Assembly (NCBI GenBank): GCA_038246545.1
Contig: JBBRVW010000004.1
Span: 1-64,000 of the forward strand
DNA: 64,000 bases
Direction: 5' to 3'
From: JBBRVW01 sp038246545
Lineage (GTDB): Bacteria > Actinomycetota > Actinomycetes > JACCUZ01
Part shown: piece after piece, positions 1 through 7,416 of the stretch
Layout: every line of letters begins with the position of its first letter
Numbering within the stretch: position 1 is the stretch's first letter
The notes under the pieces: generated by a model
Told to the model about the DNA's origin: nothing
What the model saw: the letters and a program-made list of their open reading frames with translations, nothing else
Database searches by the model: none
Translations under genes and position numbers: made by a program

Positions 1-140
1 AAGAGCGGAATCATCCAGTCGTCAGGAGTGAGGCGTACAGCGGCAAATTCTGCCGCCAACTCCTTGGCACGGGTCGTCTTGCCAGAACCCGGCAGCCCGA
101 CGGTAACGAAGAGTTTGCCGCGAATGGACGGCCGCTCCAT
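1..140 (-). CDS. AAA/P-loop kinase-like ATP-binding protein, C-terminus cut by window edge
   Basis: Only the first 46 codons are in the window. They read MERPSIRGKLFVTVGLPGSG and continue KTTRAKELAAEF, then LTPDDWM. The stretch GLPGSGKTT (residues 15-23) is a Walker A loop. The RLTPDDWM segment is typical of small AAA_33/zeta-toxin-like kinases that phosphorylate a small molecule or RNA. The ATG at 138-140 is preceded on the minus strand by AAAGGA with good spacing, which supports the start. Codon choice (AAT, GTT, AAA, ATT) is clearly less GC-biased than in the neighbouring genes, which may indicate a laterally acquired gene. The substrate cannot be assigned from this fragment. Confidence 0.75.
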   Translation of the reverse strand, partial: MERPSIRGKLFVTVGLPGSGKTTRAKELAAEFAAVRLTPDDWMIPL

Positions 141-457
141 GGCCTGATCCTTTCACGAGGGGCGCTGCCGGATACCGATCGGTCGTTGTCCATGCGAGTG
201 CCCACCTGCCGTACCGGTGCCCGAGGGGAGGCACGGCCGGTGCAGTTCGCTCTCCTCAGGTGAGTTCCTCCCCATCCGACGCGGTCTGACCTGACGACCC
301 ACGCAGGCGGTCCCGGTCCTGAACCGATGGGTGAGGCTCTCCTCCCCGGTCGTCCAGTGAAGCGAGCCATTCTGGGGCGCCGTCAAGACTGGTGGCCGCC
401 GCTGTCGGTCGCCCGACCTACGGTGGAGTGCAGGCACTCGCAGCGACGGAGGACACC
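141..457. other. Intergenic region between divergent genes, no gene seen
   Basis: This 317-base stretch separates the minus-strand kinase from the plus-strand hydrolase and must hold both promoters. Open frames crossing it are short and lack a recognisable product. No repeat or strong hairpin was seen. Confidence 0.6.
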
Positions 458-1021
458 ATGACCACTCTCACCGGTCGGCCGCGGACCGCGCTGCTCGTCA
501 TCGACGTGCAGAACGGCGTCGTGGGCGAGGCGCACGAGCGCGACCGGGTCATCACGAACATCGCCGTCCTCGTCGACAGGGCCCGGGCGGAACAGGTACC
601 GGTGGTGTGGGTGGCGCACTCCGACGAGAGCGGGATGCCGCGGGGGTCGCAGGCCTGGCAGTACGTCGACGAGCTCCGCCGCGACGGATCGGAGCCGCTG
701 GTGCACAAGACCTTCGCGGACTCGTTCGAGGACACCGACCTCGAGTCGGTGCTCGCCGGCCTCGAGGTCGGCCGGCTGGTCGTCACCGGCGCGCAGACCG
801 ACGAGTGCATCCGGTCCACCCTGCACGGGGCGATCGCGCGGGGCTACGACGCGACCCTGGTGGCTGACGCGCACACCACCGAGGACCTCAGTGAGTGGGG
901 CGCGCCGCCGCCGGACCAGGTCATCTCGCACACCAACATGTACTGGTCCGGCCACCGCGCCCCTGGCCGCACGGCCAGCACGATCGACACCGCCGACGTG
1001 GACTTCACCACCCGAGGGTGA
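458..1021 (+). CDS. Isochorismatase-family cysteine hydrolase
   Basis: The 187-residue protein has the isochorismatase/nicotinamidase-like fold. The catalytic triad is visible: Asp16 in VIDVQNG, Lys84 in LVHKTF, and the nucleophile Cys117 in GAQTDECIRST. The length is normal for this family, which hydrolyses amide or vinyl-ether bonds in small metabolites; the substrate cannot be told from sequence. The ATG at 458 was chosen over an upstream in-frame GTG at 392 because GGAGG lies 6-7 bases before it and the DVQNG motif then falls at its usual distance from the N-terminus. It stands alone, and its 3' end overlaps an antisense flavoprotein remnant. Function beyond family is unassigned. Confidence 0.88.
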   Translation: MTTLTGRPRTALLVIDVQNGVVGEAHERDRVITNIAVLVDRARAEQVPVVWVAHSDESGMPRGSQAWQYVDELRRDGSEPLVHKTFADSFEDTDLESVLAGLEVGRLVVTGAQTDECIRSTLHGAIARGYDATLVADAHTTEDLSEWGAPPPDQVISHTNMYWSGHRAPGRTASTIDTADVDFTTRG

Positions 1022-1118
1022 CGGCGCCGTCAGTACCGCTCTGCTCCGCGCGGCAGTGATGCTCGATCGCCGACAGGTGCAGCCCGCCGAAGCCCGCGCC
1101 GAGCACGACGACTCTCAT
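1005..1118 (-). pseudogene. Remnant of an FAD/NAD(P)-dependent oxidoreductase N-terminus
   Basis: The frame begins MRVVVLGAGFGGLHLSA, a textbook N-terminal Rossmann dinucleotide-binding strand-loop-helix (GxGxxG) as in type II NADH dehydrogenases and other flavoprotein reductases. After about 17 residues the similarity stops. The frame runs on for 20 unrelated residues and ends inside the 3' end of the hydrolase gene. The rest of a roughly 400-residue enzyme is absent, so this is the start of a gene truncated by deletion. A very short real peptide is possible but unlikely. Confidence 0.6.
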
Positions 1119-1140
1119 GGCCGGCAGACTAGGACGGGAC

Positions 1141-2418
1141 TCAGGTGCGGTCCATGCGTGGGATCGCGACCTGGCGGACCACGAGCAGCAGCGCGGCCGC
1201 GATCGGGATCGCCAGGAGCGCGCCGACCACACCCAGCAGGGCTCCGCCGAGCAGCACCGCCACCACCGTGACCGGCGCCGGCACGTCGACGGCGCGACGC
1301 ATCACCCGGGGATAAACGACGTAGTTCTCGAGCTGTTGGTAGGCGACGTAGAACGCCACGCACAGCAGCCCCGTCGTCACCGACTGGGTGAAGCCGATCA
1401 GGGACACGACCGCCGCCGCGATGGTCGCGCCGACGAGCGGGACCAGGTCGAAGATCGCCACGAGCACGGCGAGCGCCAGGGCGAACGGCATCCCCACGGC
1501 GAGCAGGAAGGCGTAGGAGACCGCCCCCGCGATGAACGCGACCGACAGGGCGCCGCTCACGAACCCGCCGATGCGGTTGATGACCTCGTCGCTGAGCAGG
1601 GTCACCCGCTCGCGCCGGGTGGCCGGCACCAGGCGGTACGCCTGACGCTTCATGCTGGGCAGGGCAGCGAGGAAGTACAGGGTCATGATGAGCAGCGAGA
1701 ACGCACTGAACAGCGTGCTGACGACGATCCGTCCGACACCCACGATGCCGCCGAAGAGCCGTTGTCCGAGGTCACCGGACGTCACGTAGTTCTGGGCCCG
1801 CTCGATGATCCCGTAGTCCTGGTCGAGCTGGCGGATCGTGGGGTTCCGGCGCAGGTCGGCGAGCAGGTCGGGCAGCTCCTTGACCAGCGCGTTGGTCTGC
1901 TCGACGACCGGCGGGACGACGGCGAAGCCGAAACCGACGAAGGCGCCGATCACGCCGACGAACACGATGGTGATGGCCATACCGCGGCGCATGCCGCGGG
2001 ACACCAGCCACTCGGTCACCGGGCTCAGGCCGATCGCGAGGAACAGCGCGACCACGATCAGGACGATGACGCTGCGCGCCTCGACGACCGCCTGCACGAG
2101 GAAGTAGGCGACGAAGACGCCGAGCGCGCCGAGGAAGCCCAGCATGAACGGCGAGTCGCGCCGGATCGGCCGACCCAACCGGCCGAAGGCTGGGTCCTCG
2201 CTGTCGGAGCGGGCCTCCAGCTCGCTCGCGCGCGCCGCACGGGCGGACTGCCTCGCGTCCGTGTCGGCGCGCACCGCCTCGTCACGGGCGCCCTCGGCCT
2301 CGTCCCGCGCGTCCTCGGCCTCGTCGCGCGCATCCTCCGCCTCGTCGAGGACCCGGTCCAGCGTCGTCTCGTCCACGGGGCCGGACGGGTCTCCGTCCGG
2401 CCCCCCGGCCCGCGCCAC
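1141..2418 (-). CDS. AI-2E family transporter (PerM/YdiK-like membrane protein)
   Basis: The protein has 425 residues. Residues 1-75 are hydrophilic and contain heptads of the type EDARDEA, likely a cytoplasmic helix. From about residue 90 there are seven to eight hydrophobic segments in the PerM/AI-2E permease pattern. These include the paired helices near residues 95-150, a soluble loop around 165-225, and a C-terminal cluster with the conserved LENYVVYPRVM segment and the final hydrophobic hairpin. Family members are membrane proteins of mostly unproven substrate. The GTG start at 2418 lies 6 bases after the filP-like stop, so the gene is probably the last of a three-gene operon with the two coiled-coil genes. 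The charged N-terminal heptads are longer than usual for the family. Confidence 0.85.
   Translation of the reverse strand: MARAGGPDGDPSGPVDETTLDRVLDEAEDARDEAEDARDEAEGARDEAVRADTDARQSARAARASELEARSDSEDPAFGRLGRPIRRDSPFMLGFLGALGVFVAYFLVQAVVEARSVIVLIVVALFLAIGLSPVTEWLVSRGMRRGMAITIVFVGVIGAFVGFGFAVVPPVVEQTNALVKELPDLLADLRRNPTIRQLDQDYGIIERAQNYVTSGDLGQRLFGGIVGVGRIVVSTLFSAFSLLIMTLYFLAALPSMKRQAYRLVPATRRERVTLLSDEVINRIGGFVSGALSVAFIAGAVSYAFLLAVGMPFALALAVLVAIFDLVPLVGATIAAAVVSLIGFTQSVTTGLLCVAFYVAYQQLENYVVYPRVMRRAVDVPAPVTVVAVLLGGALLGVVGALLAIPIAAALLLVVRQVAIPRMDRT
2276..2348 (-). repeat. 21-bp tandem repeat, 3.3 copies, coding for heptads in the AI-2E transporter
   Basis: Units at 2276-2296, 2297-2317 and 2318-2338 plus a partial fourth differ at a few positions. 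Each encodes seven residues of the type EDARDEA. The 21-bp period keeps the frame and matches the coiled-coil heptad, so copy number can vary without a frameshift. Confidence 0.85.
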
Positions 2419-2424
2419 CGAGGA

Positions 2425-3546
2425 CTAGCGCTTCGCTGCGGAGGACTTCTCCGGCGTGATCGTCGTCGTGGGGGCGGTGGTGGTGGGCTTGTCGCCGCCT
2501 CCGGTCTCCGCGCCCGCGTGGCCCGTCGCGTCGCCGGCGGCGTCCTTCGCGGCCGGCTGCTCGCCCGGTGCCGTGGCCGGCGAGGTCGCCGCCGCGTCGG
2601 GGCCGTCGACCTTGCCGGCCTTCCCACCGCCGGGCTGGGCCGGGCCGCTCGCCTGGGCAGGCTGGTCGGTGCCCTCGGTGCCGAGCGGGTCCGGCAGCGC
2701 GGCGCCGGTGAGCGTCGCCAGCATCTGCCGGACGTTGGTGAGCTGGGAGTTGATGCTGTCGCGGCGCTGGGTCGCGGCGCTCAGCTCGCGCTCGGACTCG
2801 GTGCGGATGCGCTCCGCGGTGGCCTTCGCCTCCGCGACGATGTCGTCGGCCTGCCGGCTGGCCTCGTCGCTGGTCCGCTTGGACTTGCGGTCGGCGTCGG
2901 CGCGCAGCTTCTCGGCCTCCAGCCGCAGCTGCTCGGCGCGGTTGCTCACTGCCGCGAGCTGCTGCTCGTTGGCCTTCATCTGCTCGGTGAAGTCGCGCTC
3001 CGACTGGTCGCGGCGGTGGGCGAGGGTCGTCTCGAAGTCCGCTGCGGCCTGGGCGGCCTTGGCGCGGTTGTTCTCGAACACGGCCTCGGCCTCCTCGCGG
3101 CGGGCCTTCGCGTCGCGCTCCGAGTCGTCGCGCAGGGTGTCGGCCCGCTTCTTCGCGTCCTGCAGGACCTTCGCCGCCTCCGTGTCGGCGTCGGTCCGCC
3201 GCTCCTGGGCGTAGTTCTCGGCAGCCTTGCGGATCTTCTCCGAGTCCTGCTCGGCGAGCGTGCGGTGCTGGGCCGTCTCGTCGACGGCGGCGGAGCGCAG
3301 GACCTGCGCCTCCTCCTCGGCGAGGCCGAGGATCTGCTCGATCCGCGCCCCCAGCCCGGCGAACGGCGCCCCCTTCTCGGCCGGGTCCTGCTGCGCGGGC
3401 GCCTCGTGCGCGCGCCGCTCGGCCTCGTCGGCCCGGCGGCGCTGTGTCTCGAGCTCCCGCTGCAACGCGGCGAGATGCCGGTCGACCTGAGAGGGCTCGT
3501 AGCCCCGTCGAACGACCTCGAAGGACTGGCTTGGGGTGTTGGTCAT
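2425..3546 (-). CDS. filP: FilP-like coiled-coil cytoskeletal protein
   Basis: The 373-residue protein opens with a DivIVA-like segment (VVRRGYEPSQVDRHL) and continues as a nearly uninterrupted Ala/Glu/Arg coiled coil to about residue 285. Segments such as AKAAQAAADFETTLAHRRDQ, RAEQLRLEAEKLRADAD and RRDSINSQLTNVRQMLATL match what I recall of Streptomyces FilP, an intermediate-filament-like protein of polar growth often annotated as cellulose-binding. The last 85 residues are Pro/Ala/Thr/Gly-rich and variable. The ATG at 3546 has AGGA about 11 bases upstream. It lies between a longer coiled-coil gene and the transporter, in the same order as filP next to scy in Streptomyces. It is expected to act in the cytoplasm near the poles. 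Confidence 0.85.
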   Translation of the reverse strand: MTNTPSQSFEVVRRGYEPSQVDRHLAALQRELETQRRRADEAERRAHEAPAQQDPAEKGAPFAGLGARIEQILGLAEEEAQVLRSAAVDETAQHRTLAEQDSEKIRKAAENYAQERRTDADTEAAKVLQDAKKRADTLRDDSERDAKARREEAEAVFENNRAKAAQAAADFETTLAHRRDQSERDFTEQMKANEQQLAAVSNRAEQLRLEAEKLRADADRKSKRTSDEASRQADDIVAEAKATAERIRTESERELSAATQRRDSINSQLTNVRQMLATLTGAALPDPLGTEGTDQPAQASGPAQPGGGKAGKVDGPDAAATSPATAPGEQPAAKDAAGDATGHAGAETGGGDKPTTTAPTTTITPEKSSAAKR

Positions 3547-3590
3547 GGATCAGGTCCTGTCTTCTACAGCAGTACGGAGCGGGGTTCGAG

Positions 3591-5075
3591 TCATCGTGCC
3601 ACGTCGGCGTCCTGGGGGTCCCGGACCGGTGCGCCGGGGACCGAGAGCGCATCGATCACCCCGGACAGGCGACCGAGCTCGCCGGCGATCTCGTCCCGGC
3701 GGGTCGTGAGCGCCGCCACCTCGGCCCGGGCATCGTCGAGCATCTGCTGGCCCCGGGTGCGCACCTCGTCGGCCTCGATCCGGGCGGCGCCCACGATGCG
3801 GACAGCCTCGGCCTGCGCGGCGCGGCGGGCCTCCTGGGCCTCGCGCTGGGCGGTCGCCGTCTGCTCGGCCACCCGCTCGCGCAGTGCCTGGGTGTTGGCC
3901 TCGGCCTCGGTCTCGCGCCGGGTCGCCCGCGAGTCGATCTCGGCGACCTTGGCCAGGGACTCCTCGACCGTCCGGCTCGCCCGGTGGCTGGCGTCGGCCA
4001 GCCGGCGCTCGGCCTCGGTCTGTGCCGCGCCGAGCGCCTGCTCGGCCTCGCCCTCCATTGCGGCGGCCGTCGCCTCGGCCTCGGCCAGCTGCTGCTGGCA
4101 CGACGCCTGGGCACGGGCGAGCAGGTCCTCTGCCTGCGCTCGTCGCTCGGCGACGGCCCTGGCGCCCTCGGCGTGGGCCTCGGCGCGGATCCGCTCGGCG
4201 TCGGTCGCGGCGGCGGCGAGCACCTCGTCGACGGTGCGCTTGGCCCATGCGGTCTGCTCGTTGGCCTCGGCCAGCAGCGCGTCGGCCTCCTGACGCGCCG
4301 CGGAGCGGTGCGTCTCGGCCTCGTCGGCGCCCGCCGCGAGCAGGGTGGCGTGCTCGGCACGCACCCGCCCGGTGTCCGCGTCCAGTGCCTCGCGGGCCTG
4401 GCGGGCCTGGTCGTGGGCCTCGGCCAGGGCGGCGTCGGCCTCCTGCCGGGCGGCGGCGACCATCGCCTCGACCTCGGCCTGCACCTCGGCGGCTCGCTGG
4501 GCGGCCTCCTCCTCGACCTCGCGGCGGCGACGGGCAGCTTCCTCCCGGGCTTCCGAGACGATCGCGTCGGCGTCCTGGTGCGCCTTGTCGCGCAGAGCCT
4601 GTGCCTGGGCCCGCGTCGACTCGGCATCGGCCGCGGCGACGTCGCGCAGGGTGCCGGCCTCGGCCTGCCCCCGCGCCACCAGGTCGTCTGCCGTCACGGA
4701 GGCCGAGGACACGACCAGGGCAGCCTGGTCGGCGGCGTCGGTGAGCAGCTGGTGCGCTTCGTCGGCGGTCTCCGCGCGGAGCCGTTCTGACTCGAGCAGA
4801 GAGGTCTCGAGGCGCCGGGCCGCTTCTTCGAGCGCGTCGGCCCTGCGGCGTACGGCCTCCTCCTCGAGGCGGGTGGCGTCGGCGTGCCTGCCGGCGATCT
4901 CGGCGTGCAGGTGGCGGGCATCGGCGTGCAGCGCGTCGGCTTCGGCACGCCGCCCGGCCGCCTCGAGCTCGGTCTGCTCGCGCAGGCGGTCGGCCTGCGC
5001 CTGGGCGGCCTGCAGGAGCCGGCCGGCCTGCTCGGCGACCGGCTCGTCGGCGTCCGACGGGTGGTCCTGCCCCAT
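3591..5075 (-). CDS. Long coiled-coil protein, short Scy-like partner of FilP
   Basis: The 494-residue protein is almost entirely Ala/Glu/Arg-rich coiled coil, for example EAREEAARRRREVEEEAAQR, with no enzymatic motif, signal peptide or membrane segment. Its position just upstream of filP matches Scy of Streptomyces, a much longer protein (about 1300 residues from memory) that organises tip growth. This copy would be a reduced version, or an unrelated filament protein of similar composition. The ATG at 5075 was chosen because the coiled coil starts shortly after it. The open frame extends further upstream, but that part is low-quality coding sequence carrying promoter-like repeats. No Shine-Dalgarno sequence is evident, so a leaderless transcript is possible. 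Confidence 0.75.
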   Translation of the reverse strand: MGQDHPSDADEPVAEQAGRLLQAAQAQADRLREQTELEAAGRRAEADALHADARHLHAEIAGRHADATRLEEEAVRRRADALEEAARRLETSLLESERLRAETADEAHQLLTDAADQAALVVSSASVTADDLVARGQAEAGTLRDVAAADAESTRAQAQALRDKAHQDADAIVSEAREEAARRRREVEEEAAQRAAEVQAEVEAMVAAARQEADAALAEAHDQARQAREALDADTGRVRAEHATLLAAGADEAETHRSAARQEADALLAEANEQTAWAKRTVDEVLAAAATDAERIRAEAHAEGARAVAERRAQAEDLLARAQASCQQQLAEAEATAAAMEGEAEQALGAAQTEAERRLADASHRASRTVEESLAKVAEIDSRATRRETEAEANTQALRERVAEQTATAQREAQEARRAAQAEAVRIVGAARIEADEVRTRGQQMLDDARAEVAALTTRRDEIAGELGRLSGVIDALSVPGAPVRDPQDADVAR

Positions 5076-5087
5076 GGGGCAGCATCG

Positions 5088-5119
5088 TGTCAGACCCGGC
5101 GCCCGGCTGTCAGACCCGG
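5088..5119 (-). promoter_or_regulatory. 12-bp direct repeat in the presumed promoter of the coiled-coil operon
   Basis: TGTCAGACCCGG occurs at 5088-5099 and again at 5108-5119, a spacing of 20 bases or two helical turns. On the minus strand each copy contains CTGACA, which resembles a -35 element. The upstream copy is followed, 18 bases later, by CACGAT as a weak -10, ending 8 bases before the ATG at 5075. That would make the transcript nearly leaderless. The repeat itself is certain; promoter activity is inferred. Confidence 0.4.
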
Positions 5120-5175
5120 TCGGCGCCCGTGGTGCGCTCGTGACGGTCGCGCCCGGTCCGTGCCCGGACCCGGCC

Positions 5176-6519
5176 TCAGACGTCGCGGAACCGGTTGATG
5201 GCGGCCTCGTGCCTCGCCCGGAGCTCGTGGTCGCGGACCCCGAGGCCCTCCTCGGGGGCGAGGCAGAGGACACCGACCTTGCCCTGGTGCACGTTCGTGT
5301 GCACGTCGTGCGCGGCCTGCCCGACCTGGTCGAGGGGGTAGCTGCGCGACAGAGTGGGGTGGATCTTGCCCCGGGCGACCAAGCGGTTGGCCTCCCACGC
5401 CTCGCGGTAGTTGGCGAAGTGCGAGCCGATGATCCGCTTGAGGCTCATCCAGAGGTAGCGGTTGTCGTACTCGTGCATGAACCCGCTGGTCGAGGCGCAG
5501 GTGACGATGGTGCCGCCCTTGCGCGCGACGAAGACCGACGCGCCGAAGGTCTCGCGGCCGGGGTGCTCAAAGACGATGTCGACGTCGTCGCCGCCCGTCA
5601 GCTCGCGGATCTTCTTGCCCAGCCGCATCCACTCCTTGGGGTCCTGGGTCGTCTCGTCCTTCCAGAACCGGTACCCCTCGCCGGACGACTCGCTGCGGTC
5701 GATGACCAGCTCGGCGCCGATCGACCGGGCTATCGCAGCCTTCTCCTCGCTGGACACCACGCAGACCGGCGTCGCGCCGCCGTTGACCGCCAGCTGGGTG
5801 GCGTAGGAGCCGAGGCCGCCCGAGGCGCCCCAGATCAGCACGACGTCGCCCTGCTTCATGCCCGCACCGTTGCGCGAGACCAGCTGCCGGTACGCCGTGG
5901 AGTTGACCAGCCCGGGACTGGCAGCCTCCTCCCAGGTCAGGTGGGCCGGCTTGGGCATCAGCTGGTTCGACTTCACCAGGGCGAGGTGCGCGAGACCGCC
6001 GAAGTTCGTCTCGAACCCCCAGATCCGCTGCTCCGGGTCGAGCATCGTGTCGTTGTGCCCGTCGGGCGACTCCAGCTCGACGGACAGGCAGTGGGCGACG
6101 ACCTCGTCGCCCGGCTTCCAGGCGTGCACGCCTGGTCCGGTGCGCAGCACGACGCCGGACAGGTCCGAGCCCAGCACGTGGTACGGCAGGTCGTGCCGCT
6201 TCGACAGCGGTGAGAGCCGCCCGTAGCGCTCCAGGAAGGAGAACGTCGGCACCGGCTCGAAGATCGCCGACCAGACGGTGTTGTAGTTGATCGCTGAGGC
6301 CATCACCGCGACCAGCGCCTCGCCCGGGCCGAGCTCCGGGGTCGGCACGTCCTCGACGTGCAGCGACTCGCGCGGGTCCTTGTCGCGCGACGTCCGGCCC
6401 TCGAACATGGCGGTCTCGTCGCGGTGCACCGTCACGGCCCGGTAGGCCTCGGGTACCGGCAGGGCGGCCAGGTCGTCGGCCGATGCACCCGCCAGCACTG
6501 CCTCGAGGATCTCCTGCAC
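5176..6519 (-). CDS. ccr: Crotonyl-CoA carboxylase/reductase
   Basis: Ccr reductively carboxylates crotonyl-CoA with NADPH and CO2 to ethylmalonyl-CoA, for the ethylmalonyl-CoA pathway of acetate assimilation or as a supplier of C4 extender units. The 447-residue protein is a medium-chain dehydrogenase. It carries the near-invariant Ccr segments RDKDPRESLHVEDVPTPELG, PGDEVVAHCLSVELESPDGH, LIWGASGGLGSYATQLA (NADPH site), VFEHPGRETFGAS and KGKVGVLCLAPEEGLGVRD-like residues near the C-terminus. The GTG at 6519 is preceded by GGAGG with five bases of spacing and gives the usual Ccr N-terminus (QEILEAVLAGASADDLAALP); the open frame upstream is not coding-like. It sits beside epimerase, thiolase, MeaB and mutase genes. 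A dyad overlapping the -10 element also occurs before etfB. Confidence 0.95.
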   Translation of the reverse strand: MQEILEAVLAGASADDLAALPVPEAYRAVTVHRDETAMFEGRTSRDKDPRESLHVEDVPTPELGPGEALVAVMASAINYNTVWSAIFEPVPTFSFLERYGRLSPLSKRHDLPYHVLGSDLSGVVLRTGPGVHAWKPGDEVVAHCLSVELESPDGHNDTMLDPEQRIWGFETNFGGLAHLALVKSNQLMPKPAHLTWEEAASPGLVNSTAYRQLVSRNGAGMKQGDVVLIWGASGGLGSYATQLAVNGGATPVCVVSSEEKAAIARSIGAELVIDRSESSGEGYRFWKDETTQDPKEWMRLGKKIRELTGGDDVDIVFEHPGRETFGASVFVARKGGTIVTCASTSGFMHEYDNRYLWMSLKRIIGSHFANYREAWEANRLVARGKIHPTLSRSYPLDQVGQAAHDVHTNVHQGKVGVLCLAPEEGLGVRDHELRARHEAAINRFRDV

Positions 6520-6568
6520 GTCGGCCTCCGGGGGCTCGTGGGACGGGGACGGTGCCTCGGCTGGGCTC

Positions 6569-6587
6569 GATGCTACTGGCGAGTAAC
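6569..6587 (-). promoter_or_regulatory. Candidate operator overlapping the ccr -10 element
   Basis: The plus-strand sequence GATGCTACTGGCGAGTAAC matches 32761-32779 upstream of etfB at 17 of 19 bases. Read toward ccr it gives GTTACT-CGCC-AGTAGC followed by AT. The half-sites are inverted, and the right one contains TAGCAT, a good -10, about 50 bases before the GTG start. A repressor binding here would cover the -10 box. The regulator is unknown; half-sites of this kind suit a TetR-like dimer. Confidence 0.55.
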
Positions 6588-6700
6588 CAGGAGCGGGACG
6601 CCGGGGCTCGAGCAGCCGGCACGACGGAGCAGGCTGTGCGGTGCGGTCATGGAGGACCGACCGGAACCAGCAGGCCCCCACGCGTCCGCCACGCCCGGTC

Positions 6701-6729
6701 CCGACGTGGCTCCTCCTCCGCGGCACCAC
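6701..6729 (-). repeat. Copy of a dispersed intergenic repeat (29 bp)
   Basis: Read on the minus strand, these 29 bases match 34715-34743 at 27 positions; the two mismatches are adjacent. Both copies lie in non-coding DNA 28 kb apart, one upstream of ccr and one upstream of iscS. Shared parts include GTGGTGCCGCG and GGAGGAGCCACGTCGG. At the other site the sequence is one arm of a larger inverted repeat. Confidence 0.6.
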
Positions 6730-6749
6730 GAGAGCACTGCCCGGGCGGC

Positions 6750-6929
6750 TCAGTCCTCCGAGGGGATGAGCACCCAGAGCGCGACGTAGAGCAGGACCTG
6801 CGGGCCGGGCAGCAGGCACGACACCACGAACACCAGCCGTACCGTCGTCGTCGACCAGCCGAAGCGGCGGGCGATGCCGGCGCAGACTCCGGCGACGAGG
6901 CGGCGGCGTGGTCGTACCAGATCGTTCAT
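6750..6929 (-). CDS. PspC-domain small membrane protein
   Basis: The 59-residue protein consists of one PspC domain. It has a basic start (NDLVRPRRR), then LVAGVCAGIARRFGWSTTTV, then one hydrophobic segment around residues 30-55 (RLVFVVSCLLPGPQVLLYVA). PspC proteins act in envelope-stress signalling or sit at the membrane. The ATG overlaps the epimerase stop as ATGA, so translation is probably coupled to mce. Confidence 0.85.
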   Translation of the reverse strand: MNDLVRPRRRLVAGVCAGIARRFGWSTTTVRLVFVVSCLLPGPQVLLYVALWVLIPSED

Positions 6930-7366
6930 GCCCCGACAGTACGTGAGTGGTCGGGGGTCGGCGCGGCCTCGACGAGCTCGACCAGGACCCCCATCGCGTC
7001 CCTCGGGTGCACGAAGTTGACCCGTGAGCCCGCCGTGCCGCGGCGCGCCTCGTCGTAGAGCAGCCGGACGCCCTTGGCACGCAGGTCGGCGCTGGTCACG
7101 TCGATGTCGTCGACGCCGTACGCCACCTGCTGGACGCCCTGGCCCGAGCGGTCCAGGAACTTCGCGATCGGCGACTCGGGGGACAGCGGCGCGAGCAGCT
7201 GGATGCAGGACCCCGAGCCACCCACGTCGAGCATCGCCTCGCGCACCCCCTGCTCCTCGTTGACCTCCTCGTGCACCACGTGGACGTCGAACGTGCGGGC
7301 GTAGAAGGCGATGGCCTCGTCGAGGTCGCGCACGGCGAGGCCGACGTGGTCGATGCGGGTGAGCAT
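6926..7366 (-). CDS. mce: Methylmalonyl-CoA epimerase
   Basis: The protein interconverts (2R)- and (2S)-methylmalonyl-CoA, and often ethylmalonyl-CoA, between the carboxylase and mutase steps. The 146-residue protein has the two-module vicinal-oxygen-chelate fold: TRIDHVGLAVRDLDEAIAFY with metal ligand His7, then EEQGVREAMLDVG, IQLLAPL and a C-terminal SRVNFVHPRDAMGVLVELVE with the last ligand Glu. The usual GxHHxAY motif reads GVQQVAYGVDD, so Gln79-Gln80 replace the His pair, one of which is normally a metal ligand. The ATG at 7366 starts directly with the first module. The gene is divergent from the thiolase (50-base gap) and translationally coupled to the PspC gene. Confidence 0.9.
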   Translation of the reverse strand: MLTRIDHVGLAVRDLDEAIAFYARTFDVHVVHEEVNEEQGVREAMLDVGGSGSCIQLLAPLSPESPIAKFLDRSGQGVQQVAYGVDDIDVTSADLRAKGVRLLYDEARRGTAGSRVNFVHPRDAMGVLVELVEAAPTPDHSRTVGA

Positions 7367-7416
7367 GCGGCTATCGTGACAGCGCCGCACCCGACGTCGC
7401 GCAGGAGGTAACACCC

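Noticed and set aside
1117..4293. A 1058-codon open frame on the plus strand
   Set aside because: Antisense to the AI-2E transporter and coiled-coil genes, whose protein families are recognisable; the plus-strand translation is low-complexity.
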